A stretch of DNA of 64,000 nucleotides, taken from assembly GCA_963575745.1 (NCBI GenBank), contig CAUYUJ010014210.1, positions 243,189 to 307,188 on the forward strand, read 5' to 3'. The stretch is from Prorocentrum cordatum (taxonomy: Eukaryota; Sar; Dinophyceae; Prorocentrales; Prorocentraceae). Under the pieces are notes generated by a model. The model was given only the letters and a program-made list of their open reading frames with translations, was not told the origin of the DNA and made no database searches. Below are positions 53,040 to 63,787 of the stretch, one piece after another (within the stretch, counting starts at the first letter, position 1; each line of letters begins with the position of its first letter). Made by a program: the position numbers and the translations under genes.

Positions 53040-54735
53040 CGCAAGGCGCCTTCTGTGCCGCGCGGACCCTTTAGGGAAGGCCAGGCCCACACTCCGTGGA
53101 GGAACCCGTGGAAGAAGAGCAGGGCAATGAAGACCACACGGCACGAGCTCGAGCGCCAACTTCCCGCGGAGCCATCCGTCGACCTCGGGCTCGGAGGGGA
53201 GGACATCAGCGGCCTCGCGCGCGCTGAGCGCGCCGACGATCTCAACGACTACGCCGTCCACGATGACGTCGCCGAGCTCCGTGCAGTCGCTGGGCATACC
53301 GTCCAGCCTGCGGCCGCGGGCGTGGACGAAAGCGCACTCCCGCCGCTTTGACTCCCTGCCGTACTTGCAGACGGCGGAGTGTGCACCCAACGCCGGGCGC
53401 GAATAAGAACCACAGCGCTGGGCACCACTCTGGCCCGCGCTCCCGCTGGCCTCTGCAAGCGATCGTATCTCCTGAGCTGGCTCCTGCACTTGAGCCTCGA
53501 GCAGATTGATCTGCACCTGCAGCGCCGACTCGAGCTGCTCGACGTGATCAGCGTAGCCCTGAAGCCTCAGGCCCATCTTGTCCCGGGGGCCGTCGACCAG
53601 CGGGACAACGACCGATGTCACCGCAGGGGCAACCCCATCCAGCGCAGCACGGGGCACTGCTTCACAAGCGGCCGGTGACACCACATCCGACATCAGCATC
53701 AGAACAACCCCCGTGATCTTCATGGGGGTCGGCATCTGTACGCTGAGAGCCTGCAACTACGCACGCCTCGATGGCGTCGAGGCGACGGTTCGCATCCATG
53801 CTCCCATCCGTCTCGCTGGATTCCGAAGCGGCGCGCTCACTCTCCGAGGGAGACGACATACGAGCCTCCTGACCATCAGCGCCGCATCCGTGCTCCCATC
53901 CGTCTCGCTGGATTCCGAAGCCGCGCGTTTCCTCTCCGAGGGAGACGGCGTACGAGCGCCGCGGCCATCAGCGCCGTGATCCTCACGCCCCGCCACCTCG
54001 CCACGCGAAGACTGGACGACATGATCGGGCCTGGCAGAAAGGCTTGGCACGTCCTCGCCATACGAGCGACAACGCGCGATCGGGCACGGCAGACTGGCCG
54101 CGCGCGCGCGCCCTCAGTGACCTCACGCGGACTCGCCCAATCTCTCTTCAAGTTGCACCAAGACCGTCTGCTCCAGTAGACCTTGTACATCGGCACTCGT
54201 CTGCGCATCCACCAAGGATTGGAAAGAAGACGACCGGGTGTCATAGACGCTCTGGTACTGCTTGGGCGCCACGGGGATAGAGGGTACCACTTCTGTCCGG
54301 GAGCCCAGCGCCGCACCCCTTGGACCTGAAGCACGACGGCAACGAGGACGAGCAGGGTGATAGACAAGAGCACCAACACTCTCACGATCCGCACGGGCTT
54401 GAAGCTCAGCCTCGAGCGAACGGGGAACACCTGCATAATGATCTGGGCATACATGCCGGGCACCCTTGAACGCCGTGTCCGTTATGTTGATAACGCTCCT
54501 GTTCTGCTTGCTGATAATGTGTTTGCTGATGGCCACATTCTGATGGGCCCCCTCTCCTATGAAGCCGAAGCGGCTGAATATGCTCAGGTGCAGCGAGATG
54601 AAATTGCCCAGCCTCCCAAGAGCAGTTGGGGTCCCGGCAAAGCAGCATCTGCAACGGAGGAGCAACGCCGATCGGAGCCATGACAACAAGCGGACGGAAA
54701 TGGCTGTGCAGATGCACAAGTGCGGGCAACAAGGC
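53040..54735 (-). pseudogene. DinoSL-headed gene-like unit with CCCH remnant
   Basis: Begins at the relic 54736-54756; an ATG at 54681 gives APPLQMLLCRDPNCSWEAGQ. Further on, in other frames: a hydrophobic segment (RIVRVLVLLSITLLVLVAVV near 54390-54320), a helical end (SSFQSLVDAQTSADVQGLLE), a coiled coil (HVEQLESALQVQINLLEAQV near 53550) and VCKYGRESKRRECAFVHARG (53374-53320), a Nab2-type C-x5-C-x4-C-x3-H finger in which the second Cys is Ser. CCCH proteins bind RNA. Frames are inconsistent, so it is probably two or more retroposed pieces or a decayed gene. Function not assignable. Confidence 0.4.
53798..53976. repeat. ~90-bp tandem duplication
   Basis: GCTCCCATCCGTCTCGCTGG, ATTCCGAAGC and CTCCGAGGGAGACG occur twice (from about 53801 and 53890), with the second copy slightly diverged. 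Confidence 0.85.
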
Positions 54736-54756
54736 CTTGAGCCGAATGGCTACGGA
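54736..54756 (-). other. DinoSL relic
   Basis: Minus strand TCCGTAGCCATTCGGCTCAA then G: full-length leader with TTT reduced to TC in the middle. Its 5' end runs into a CTC/TTC microsatellite; its 3' side continues GCCTTG, partly like the GCCTTC after two other relics. Confidence 0.85.
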
Positions 54757-55027
54757 GAAAGGAGGAGAAAGGAGGAGGAGAAGGAGGAGGAGGAGGAGGA
54801 GAGGAGGAGGAAGAGGAGGACCGACGAGGGTGGAAAAAGAAAAGTAAGGATGCGCCGGACAAGGAAAAAAAACCCAAGGAGAAGCAGGAGGAGGAGAGGA
54901 ATCGGAGGTGAAGGAGGAGGAGGAGGAGGTAGGAACCACGGGAGGCGAGGAGGAGGAGGAGGAGGAGGAAAAGGAGCAGGATGCGGAGGATAATGCGGAA
55001 GATGCGGAGGAGGAGGAGGAAGAGGAG

Positions 55028-55059
<32 letters not shown>

Positions 55060-55090
55060 GGAGGAGAGAGAAGGAGGAGAGAGGATGGAA
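54757..55090. repeat. (GGA)n-rich microsatellite
   Basis: GGAGAA, GGAGGA and GGAAGA tracts with a ~110-bp less regular stretch (54830-54940). Encodes only E/R/G-rich or S/L-rich frames. Confidence 0.9.
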
Positions 55091-55962
55091 GACGGCGGCA
55101 CATGCAAACAGGAGGGCGTTCGGGGCGCTCGCCTGGCGCCTGCGCTGCGATTTGCAAGGAGGGCGCGCGGTCTTGACAATTAAGGGTGAGAGGAAGGGGA
55201 GAGGGGCGAGAGAGGGGAGTGGCAGAGAGCGAGGAACGAGTGGCAATTGCAGAACAAGGGGAGGGGAGGGGACGAGGGGGGTTGCGTGGATGCTGACGTG
55301 GGAGGAAGGGGAAAGGGGAGCGAATAGGTGGGGGATTGGGATGGGATTGATATAGAAGCAACGCAAACCAGACATGGCACCGCAAAGTTGTTAGAATGAC
55401 TGTCCTCGCACGTGACGGTGACTTGCGATGTAATCCTTTTTCCTCCTCCTCCTCCTCCTCCTCCTCCTCCTCCTCTCCTCCTCCTTCCTGGCAATAAAAA
55501 GGGAACGGACTGCAGCAGCAGGGGGAGAGGTGATTCAGTCCGTGGGCCCCGCACTATAATTACGCGTCGCGGGCTCGAGCGGCCACTGCCTCGCGCAGAG
55601 CCGCCGCGTCCTCGCGGCTGCCTGCGCTGCTCCGGGGGCTGGCAGAGAGCGCCGCAGACCGCCCCGGCCTTGTTCTCGTCGACAAGCTGCGCGTGGTCGC
55701 GCGCCAGCTGCCGGAGGTGGCGCAAAGCGGCCCTGCCGTGGCGCCCTCTTGTCTCGACGGCCAAATGAAGCACCGGCCAAGGGCAACGGCCCTCGGGGTA
55801 CAGTTGCCTCTTGTCCGCCTCCGCTGCGGCAGCCACTGCGCCGTCACGGCCAGCGGCCGCGGCCAGGCCCGTCGCGTCTCCCGGCACGGCGTACAGGACT
55901 GTCACATCCATGAACAGCCTCGGGCAGCCGACGCGCTGTGTCTCTATATCGAGGATGGTTTC

Positions 55963-55999
<37 letters not shown>

Positions 56000-56317
56000 C
56001 CTCCTGCCCCTCGGATCTGAGGGCCGTGCCGCCACGAAGGTCGATGCCCTATCCTGGTACTCCTTATGCCTGCCTCTCCCCTCCTTCTCCCTCCCTTCGC
56101 CCCCTCCTCTCATCGTGCGGGGGGGGGGAGGGGGGCGACGCAGGACGTGCGACGGGGGGCGCCTCCGCGGCGGCCTCCTTCAGCGCCATCTCCTCCGCGC
56201 GCAGGCTCGCGACTTCCGCCCCCATGGCCTGCAGCTGGTCCACGGAGGCGGCCAGGCGGGCGCTCTGGGCGCTCGCCTTTGGGCACGCGGGCCGCGCCAC
56301 TCGCCGCGAGGGTGGTT
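55091..56317. other. No confident gene; coiled-coil-like fragments
   Basis: Minus frames near 55740-55640 (RHLRQLARDHAQLVDENKAG) and 56270-56150 (ARLAASVDQLQAMGAEVASL, RAEEMALKEAAAEAP) are helical and plausible exons, but lie in separate frames divided by CTC tracts (55440-55490, 55965-56005). No family recognised. Confidence 0.35.
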
Positions 56318-57000
56318 GTGTGTATGCGTGTGCGTGTGCGTGTGCGTGTGCGTGTGTGCGCGTGCGTGTGTGTGTGTGTGTGTGTGTGCGTGTGTGCGTG
56401 NNNNNNNNNNNNNNNNNNNNNNNNNNNNNNNNNNNNNNNNNNNNNNNNNNNNNNNNNNNNNNNNNNNNNNNNNNNNNNNNNNNNNNNNNNNNNNNNNNNN
56501 TGTGTGTGTGTGTGTGTGCGTGTGCGTGTGTGCGTGTGTCTATGTGTGTACGTGCGTGCGTGCGTGCGTGGGTGCTTGCTTGCGTGCGTGCGTGGGTGCG
56601 TGCGTGCGTGCGTGCGCGTGTGTGTGCGTGCGTGCGCGCGTGTGTGTTTGTGTGTGTGTGAGTGTGTGTGTGTGTGCGGGTGTGTGTGTGTGTGCGTGTG
56701 CGTGTGTTGCGTGCGTGCGTGCGTGCGTGTGTATGTGTGTGCGTGTGTGTGTGTGTGCGTGTGTGTGTGTGTGTGTGTGCGTGTGCGTGTGTGCGCGTGT
56801 GTGTGTGTGTACGTGTGTGTGTGCATGGTTGTGGTTGTGGCTGTGGTGTGTGTGTGTGCGTGTGTGTGTGCGTGTGCGTTTGCGTTTGCGTGTGCGTGTG
56901 CGTTTGCGTGTGCTTGTGCGTGTGCGTGTGTGTGTGTGGTGCGTGCATGAGTGCGTGGGTGTGAATGTGTGTGTGTGTGTTTGTGTGTGTGTGTTCGGGT
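56318..57000. repeat. (GT)n/(GTGC)n microsatellite containing a gap
   Basis: Alternating purine-pyrimidine tract GTGTGC and GCGTGC about 680 bp long, the longest in the window; such tracts can adopt Z-DNA. All open frames are C/V/R or H/T repeats. Confidence 0.95.
56401..56500. other. Assembly gap (100 N)
   Basis: Exactly 100 N within the (GT)n tract; length arbitrary. Confidence 0.98.
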
Positions 57001-58382
57001 GGGTGGGTGGGGTGGGAGGGTTGGGGGTGGAGGGGGCGCGGCTTCGACGAGGGAAGTGGGCGCGCCTGGTGCCTCTGCATCCGACCAGGCGGCTCCAACA
57101 TGCCCCCGAGAGGCCCCACGAAGCCCGCAAGAGGCGCCAAGGGAAGCCTCCTGCGAGTTCACGGGGGGCTGGAACTATTCAAATGCCAGGGTGGGTGTTT
57201 GATGCTGTGCTTCCGAAACATGTCGGCCTAAAACATCAATACGCTTATTCATATATGTATATATCTGTAAAAGACTCCAACATTCCGCCGAGAGGGCCCC
57301 CAATAGGCCCCAATGAACTCTCCAGCAGGCAACTGGATATGCACTTACTTGCTCTGCGTTCAGGCCGCATGATGATAACATCAGGGGGGCATCATGGCAC
57401 TGCTGGGGCATACCACAATTTACAATTGATTCACGATTGACTCGCGTTCATGCCACCATTGGGGCACTATGCAAGATGCCATTCAGGTCAACATGCAATT
57501 CACTCGCGTGTAATATGTTTGCCAACGTGGAACCCTAACAGTGGGTTCTTGCACTCTGGATGTGTCGCAAATGGCCTGCAATATACGCAGTGCAGTTAAT
57601 CAGGTGCAATGTGTGCTGTGCAAGCTACGTGGCGCAAGCTATGTGATTCAATTTAAGTATATGGTGCAAGTTATGTGGCGCAAATGACGTGGTGACAGAT
57701 ACTTGGAGCAAGCTATACGTCATGCGTTATTTATCCACTGCAGACACGCCACCAAAAGCTCGCTTGAAGCAGTCGGCTGCCCTGAAGCACTGGACACCAA
57801 ACTGTCGTGGTCTAGCGCCGCTGGCCCGAACGTGTCCAGGAAATTCGCAGGCCCAAGGAGGAGGAGGAGAAGGAGGAAGCAAAGGGGCGTGGCGAAGGGA
57901 GCGGACTCAATGGAGGCAACACGCGGTCCTGAAATCTGCGTTCAAACGTGGACCCGAGAATGTGCAATGGCCCCGGGCCCCGACAAGTGAAGGATAATCA
58001 CACGAACCGACCTGCAGCAGGCAAGTCACCCTAGAAACTACGCAACAATCTGTAACAGAGGGGCAAACATAAAGTGAACATCCCGGCTCTATACGTCTTG
58101 CACTCTGTGCTGTGCAACATGTGTGTCGCAACCCGTGTGGTGCAATCCATGTCGTGCGACGCTGGGGGACTGGAACGTGGTGAGCGTGTCGAACCGAAGC
58201 GTGGCGGGCCAGCACGGGCGGAACGACCGGCGAAGCAGCCGCATCTGCCCTGCGGCTTCTCGACTGGCGCGGCTTCCCAGCAAGACGCTCACACCTCCGA
58301 CCCTCCAATCGCCCCGTAAGGCCCCGGCCTCGGCCGCGCAGCCCTCCCGAAAAAGGTAGCGCCAGCTGGGCCGGCCGGGGTA
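57001..58382. other. No supported gene; weak repeats
   Basis: 57095-57330 contains CCCCCGAGAGGCCCC / GAGAGGGCCCCCAATAGG units of the CCAAGA class. 57560-58160 has loose 12-15-bp units such as GTGGCGCAAGCTATGTG and GTGTGGTGCAATCCATGTC. No protein signal. Confidence 0.5.
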
Positions 58383-58490
58383 GGAGGAGGAGGAGGGAGG
58401 AGGAGGAGGAGGAGGAGGGAGGAGGAGGAGGAGGAGGAGGAGGAGGAGGAGGAGGAGAAGGAGGAGGAGGAGGAGGAGGAGGAGGACTGC
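58383..58490. repeat. (GGA)n microsatellite
   Basis: Near-pure GGA repeats. Confidence 0.95.
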
Positions 58491-58663
58491 TCATTGGACT
58501 GCTCATAACGCGAAAGACCCCTCAAGGCCGACCGCCCCGCCGCGAGCGCCACCACCCCGGAGGGCCTGTGGGCCAACGCAGTCGGGGTCGGCGGGCCAGC
58601 GCCCCGGAGGGGGAACGCCTGCTTGCGGGTCCGTGCGCCCGGGCCCCTGGCCGCCTCTCCCCG

Positions 58664-58776
58664 GCTGGCGCCCGGGGGGGGCGCCTAGAAGGCCGGGCGG
58701 CGCGGCCGCGCTGCGCTTCAGCTGGCGCCCGGGGGGGGGCGCCTGGAAGGCCGGGCGGCGCGGTCGCGCTGCGCTT
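58664..58776. repeat. 57-bp tandem duplication in GC-rich DNA
   Basis: GCTGGCGCCCGGGGGG, GCGCCTRGAAGGCCGGGCGG and CGCGCTGCGCTTC occur twice in succession (58664 and 58721). Confidence 0.88.
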
Positions 58777-59504
58777 CCCCCCTACCGCTGGGCAAGCCCC
58801 GCAACCCCCCCACCCTCGAGCGGCCTGTTCCCGAAGGCGGGGCAGGCCGCCAGAGCGGTCGGGCGGGCTGGGCGGGCTCGGCCTGCGTAGGTTAACCTGG
58901 TGGTAACCCGCAGGTTCCAGCGCGGCTCCGGAAGCGTGGGGGGGGGAGGAGGCGGAAAGGGGTGGAGGGGCAAGAAGAGAGGCACCTCGCCCTTGGCTCG
59001 AGTCTGCGGTCGGTGATGGGTTTCCCTGGCCCGCCCCTCCGCCAGACCGGGATCCGGCGCAACTCGCCCGCCGCGGCGAAGGGGGCGACGGACGGAGACG
59101 AAGGGAGACGATGAGGAGGGATCGGTCGACTGGGGGAGAAAGAGAGGAGGAGGAAGCAAAGGGGAGGGGACGGGGGGGGGAGAAGGGAGGGAGGAGGGGG
59201 GAAAGGAGGGGGAGGAGGGCAACGGCCCAGAGCGAGGCGAGCCCAGCAGGGGCGACGAGGAACCCCGCAGAGACCCCCACGCCACAGACCCGCGCCAGAG
59301 AGGCGGATCCAGCCGAGGCGACGAAAGGAACAACAGAAACCTACCATTTGCGACCGAAAACGGTCGGTTTACTCCGGCGGCGAAGCCGGCCACCAGGACC
59401 TGGGCAGGAACGGGGGGACAAACAACATGGGCCCGCCCCTAAGGAGCCGCGGGCAACACCTCCATGCGCGAGGATGGGCTGGCCTCCCCCGGATCGTGTC
59501 CGGA

Positions 59505-59628
59505 GTCCGGCGGGGCGCCGATGCATCGGCGATGCGCGCCCGATGCATCGGCGACGCATCGCAGATTCCAAGTCGATGCCCCCCCCCCCAATGCCTATGC
59601 ATCGGCGATATATCGCCGACGCATAGGC
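59505..59628. repeat. GCATCGGCGA cluster with 36-bp palindrome
   Basis: GATGCATCGGCGA occurs at about 59520 and 59541, with GCATCGGCGATA near 59599. Bases 59593-59610 and 59611-59628 are reverse complements with a single mismatch and no spacer. 58800-59500 around it holds only Pro/Arg-rich open frames. Confidence 0.85.
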
Positions 59629-59749
59629 ACGCCTATCCCCCCTATCGCTACCCCTGGGGCGAAGAGGCTCGGCGCCTCGAAGAGGCTCGAAAGCTTGGAG
59701 TCTCGGAGACTCGGGGAAGCTCGGGCCCGGGCAGCTGCGGGGCAGAGGG

Positions 59750-59862
59750 GGGGGAGGAGGAAGAGGAGGAGGAGGAGGGGGAGGAGGAGGAGGAGGAGGA
59801 GGAGGAGGAGGAGGAGGAGGAGGAGGAAGAGGAGGAGGAGGAGGAGGAGGAGGAGGAGAGGA
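59750..59862. repeat. (GGA)n microsatellite
   Basis: GGA/GAA tract; LINE copy C ends (3' side) about 90 bases beyond it. Confidence 0.95.
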
Positions 59863-59948
59863 GCGAACGATCCCCTGAGAGAGCGTTCGTCCAGCTTCCC
59901 ACGGGCGCCCGCGCGACCCCGCGCCGCCCGCGAGGCAAGAAGGGGGTT

Positions 59949-60990
59949 TCAGGGCGCGTCGCGAGGCGGACACGGCCGCAGCGTTCTTGAAGTCTTGTTG
60001 TGCTGGTCGACGACGTTGTCCACGACCCTGAGCTCGGTGGCAGAACTCGGGAAGCATGAGGTCTGGCTGTTCTGGATGCGGAGGAAGTTGTACGTCTTGA
60101 AGGCCACCGCCATGCGCGCGATGGCGTGCCTGATGTCGTTTTCGCCGTCGTGGATTTCACCATTGAGGCCCATGCGCGTGAGAATGTGCGCGGGCACCGC
60201 TCCTCGAGGCTGGCACAGGTGCGACTACAATCGCGGGCATGTGAGATAGTGTGCGATGTCGTCAATGTTGAGCTTGCTCTCGCTGCATGGGCAGCCAAGC
60301 AGGCATTGGAACTTATACGGGTTGACGTGCATGCGGTAGCTGGCGGTCCAGGCCCCCGCCAGCGTCTGGAGCGTAGGCCATAACTTTGACGGGGTTCACG
60401 AGCAAGGTGGCGGCGAAGTGCGGCCCATTGCGCGGCAAGCGATGTAGGCAGGGCGTCCATCTCGATCATGTCTCAAAGCTGCTGTCCCTCTCCGCCCCGC
60501 GCAGTATCTTCAGGCAGCCAGCGGTCTTCATCATCGCGAACGGGTCCATCAGCAGCCAACCAGCGACGGCGGGCACGATGCTCAGCGGCTTCTTCTTCTC
60601 GCTCGCGTTGGACAGCTGCAGAAGGGTGAGCAGCAGCATAGAGGGCGACTCGGCGGCTCCGCGCACAGGCGGACTTGTGCCAGTTCGACGCGCAGATGTC
60701 AGTGGCGGTGCGATGCCTCTTTTGCGTGTCGCCAGCCATGTCGTCAAGGGCGAAAATCGCGTCGAATTGTGGCCTCGCAGGACACTCGTGACGTACGGCA
60801 CGCACCACTCCATCCAGTCGGTGAAGTCGTTGAAGCTCAGGTCCATGAAGATGCTGGGCAGCCAACGGGCAGCCCAGGCCTCGGCACGCTCGTTCATGTA
60901 GGCGAGGGAAACTTCGGCATTCGTCGTGGCACTCGTTGTGGACGGGTCGTTCTCCGCGTCAGCAAGCTGGTGAAAAGGGGCGAGCATGAT
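59949..60990 (-). pseudogene. LINE copy C C-terminal domain with zinc motif
   Basis: Several frames. Frame 60987-60466 has YMNERAEAWAARWLPSIFMD and LSFNDFTDWMEWCVPYVTSV; later AGAWTASYRMHVNPYKFQCL, then LGCPCSESKLNIDDIAHYLT followed by C (60330-60230), the CxxGCxC...D-x3-HYxxC motif; then GENDIRHAIARMAVAFKTYN (60150-60060), matching the IDLLFHTYN segment of copy A. At least three indels plus a TAG after the motif. Confidence 0.65.
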
Positions 60991-61850
60991 GGCGGAGTCC
61001 GATCAGCGGGAACCAAGCCCTCAGGCGCTTCAAGATGGTCTTGTCGAAGGAGTCGAAGTAGATGTTGTTCTGCAGCTCTGTGAGGTAGGCTTGCTGAGAA
61101 GACTTGGATGTGACAGTGTGTTCTTTCCCATGGGACTTGCCGCGTCCCGAGGCCTTGCCACGACCTTTACCATCACCGCGCGCGTCGGGGACTGAGTGTT
61201 TGTTGGTCTCTAACGCCAGGCGACCAGCAGCGGCAGCGCGACGATGAGCGGCGGCGAGGGCAGCGGAAGCACGTGCAGGAGTTCCCAGCGAACGCTTCGT
61301 CATCTTGTAGATCGAGCCCTTGCACGTCGGGTGTAGCTGGCATGAGACAATCATGTCAAAACGCTGCGCGATCGAGAGCATGTCCATCCAGCAGTCGGCG
61401 CGCCAGGCACCTTCGAGAACTTGGTATATGGGAAGCTGATGTTCTGCAACCTCGCGGTGATCATGAGGAAGAGCAGGCCAGGATGTCAAAGTTTTGGTGG
61501 CCGTCCTCCACATAGTCGCAGCCAGCAGCGTTTCCAGCCCTTGGGGCATTTCCGCACCCGCCAAGCGCTTGAACGAGAAGATGCCCATCTTGGAGAAGCT
61601 CGAGGGTGCAGCTCGGATGATCTTGTGCAGTCCGTGGAATTCTGTGGCGAGAACGCAAGGCGAAGGAGGGTGGAGCTGGCCAGTGTACGAGAAGCAGGTG
61701 GCGGCGGCGACGTCGTACAGCTTGATACTTTGCTGCAGCGGAGACCTCGCCTCGGCGAGAATCTGGACGCGGTCCCACCACTTGCTTGCTGGGCCTTTTC
61801 CACTGCGTCGCCAGCGAGGCTCCAGGGCCAATGTGGGCGCCCAGGTAACG
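60959..61850 (-). pseudogene. LINE copy C thumb and basic linker
   Basis: Continues the RT after a one-base shift near 61795-61803 (CCTTTTCC): WWDRVQILAEARSPLQQSIK, VAAATCFSYTGQLHPP, then RFDMIVSCQLHPTCKGS and a Gly/Lys-rich linker (GDGKGRGKASGRGKSHGK) likely to bind nucleic acid. Confidence 0.65.
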
Positions 61851-63413
61851 CGCGAAGCTCGAGATCTTGAGCTCCTTCCACGGGGCGTAGACGTTGGCGA
61901 GCGTGGTCCGTATCGTGCGCATGATGGCAGGCGTAGGCAATGACCAGGTAGGGGCGATGATGCATTCCTTGGCTTGCAGGTGAAGGCCAGCGAATAGTTC
62001 GGCAGCCCGCAGATGAGGGAATAGCATTTCGATGTCGTGTAGCGCGGCCAGGACGATGCCAAGGTCGTCGGCGCAGGCGCTGATGAGGCCGCGGCCGATG
62101 CGTTCAAGCTCGCGTTCGATGCCGCGGATGATGGGGTCGAAGACGAGGGCCCAGAGCGCGCCGCTCAGTTGGTAGCCTTGGGCGACGCCTGAGGCTGCGA
62201 TCAAGAGAGGGCGCCTCGTGTCTCCAATCTCGAGGAAGGCCAGGGGCATCTCGTAACATGCTTTTAGCAGCGTGAGGACCTGGCCGTGGAAGCCCCATCT
62301 GCCGGGAACCTCCCAGAGCCAGTCGTGGAGCAAGCTGGGGAAGGCCGCCGCGATGTCCATGCTGGCGAAGCACTGCATGAGCTGATCGGCGCCCTCGGTG
62401 ATGCTGAGTTTGCGGGCGACGGGGTCTACCATCGCAATATTGTTGAGAAATTGCCTTCCGTTGACGAAGCCCTGCTGCTCCTCGGTCGCCTTGGCGGCGA
62501 CGCTGTGTAGCTTGCGGTTGATGGCTGGCGCGAGGAGCTTCACTTCGCTGTTCTTCATGGCGAGCGGGCGGAGGCAGTCCGTGCTCCTGGTGCACTCGAA
62601 GTTGCCGAGCGGCTCATCGCCCTTAGGGAGCATGGCCATCATCGCGTAGTTCAGGTCGCGTGGAGCAGCGCCTCCGTCGGCCACGCGCTGCATGTGCTTG
62701 TGTAGCGCCTCGAGGCTGCCAGGCGAGATGGTCCAGGCGCGGTGAGGGGCGCCGTCGGGGCCAGGGGCCGAGTCTCCGGAGAGCCTGGCAGCGTTTCGAA
62801 GATCTCGAACTTCAGGGAGTGGTAGATGGAGGTGCGGTTGTTGGGGGAACACTCCGTCCAGGTACCTCTGCACGTCGTGAATGTTGACCGATTTCGCAGC
62901 AGAGATGCGACTCCAGTGCTGCTGGATGGCGCTGTGCATGGCCATCGGGTCGGTGGCGATGTGGTGGCTGGAGCCTTCCGAAATGCGGATGCCAGCCGGG
63001 ATGAGCCTCTTGGCGAAAGGCTTCCAGAGCTCACCTCTTTGTGCGGCGCGGCGAGCTTTCTGCCTCCATTTGTCGCCCAGAAGAGGCTTGTGTTCCAGAT
63101 GGGCAGCGCGAGATCTAGCAGCGGCATCTTGTCTGCGGCGATCGGCGATGGCAAGGTGGGTCGCGTCGACCTCGTTCGCGAAGGCCCTGGGGTCGATGAT
63201 GGAAATCTTGTCGGAAGTAATCTGCAGATGCTTTGAGCCAGCAGTGGCGTCATGCGACAAGAGCCTGGCTGTCTTCCAGTCCTGGTGCCAGACCGCGCGC
63301 GAGATGCTTCTCAGCGTCATGGCGCGTGCCTCGCAGAGGATGGATGGGGTCGTCGTCCCTGAGCTCAGATGGCTGAATCGCGATGGGGGCGTCGCGAGCC
63401 TCCTGCGCTGCAA
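61790..63413 (-). CDS. LINE copy C reverse transcriptase
   Basis: Fingers ARLSGDSAPGPDGAPHRAW, CLRPLAMKNSEVKLLA, EEQQGFVNGRQFLNNI, FASMDIAAAFPSLLHDWLW (motif A), ASGVAQGYQLSGALWALVFD (motif B), LISACADDLGIVLA (motif C, both Asp), SFARYLGAHIGPG (motif E region). An upstream helical segment (RRRQDAAARSRAAHLEHKPL) precedes the fingers. Catalytic residues intact within one open frame; beyond about 61850 the frame is shifted. Confidence 0.88.
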
Positions 63414-63726
63414 GTGTCATGATATGTTTCATTGCACGCCAGTGTGATAGAGGGTCGATGCCAGCCACGTCAATCATGCTCGCGAGGCGCTCGAAATAGA
63501 ACTTGTAGTGCTTGGACTCGAAGATGAATGCGGAAGCGCCGCGTTCGGCTGGAGGACGCTGCGCACGCGGTCGAAGGCGAAGGTGCAGAATTTTGTGGTC
63601 GCTTGCAGGCTCGCCGACGCGCGCCAGGGGTCGGCTGTCGACGGTCAGGTGAATCTCTACGTGGGGCACGTTGAAGGCGGCGGTGGAGATGAAGCACCGG
63701 TCGATCGCGGCCTCTGTCATGTTTGC
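63250..63726 (-). pseudogene. LINE copy C endonuclease C-terminus
   Basis: AAIDRCFISTAAFNVPHVEI (the R-I-D-R motif) and GEPASDHKILHLRL (SDH motif), then a linker rich in charged residues (FESKHYKFYFERLASMID). Frame differs by one from the RT frame. Preceded immediately by translated (GGA)n. Confidence 0.7.
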
Positions 63727-63787
63727 CGAGGAGGAGGAGGAGGAGGAGGAGGAGGAGGTGGAGGAGGAGGAGGAGGAGGACGAGGAA
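63727..63787. repeat. (GGA)n microsatellite
   Basis: GGA repeats with one GGTGGA; forms the 5' limit of LINE copy C. Confidence 0.95.

Larger units (their letters stand above)
59949..63726 (-). mobile_element. LINE copy C, 5'-truncated at a microsatellite
   Basis: Minus strand from 63726: endonuclease end, RT, thumb and C-terminal zinc motif. It is the best-preserved RT after copy A and shares the HYxxCP motif with it. The 5' part of the endonuclease and ORF1 are missing: (GGA)n begins exactly where coding similarity stops. Confidence 0.82.

Noticed and set aside
54406-55385. Ser/Leu-rich frames with apparent hydrophobic stretches
   Set aside because: The hydrophobic and Ser runs come from the CTC strand of (GGA)n.
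55938-57440. 500-codon Cys/Val-rich frame resembling a cysteine-rich protein
   Set aside because: Generated by (GTGTGC)n and runs through 100 N.
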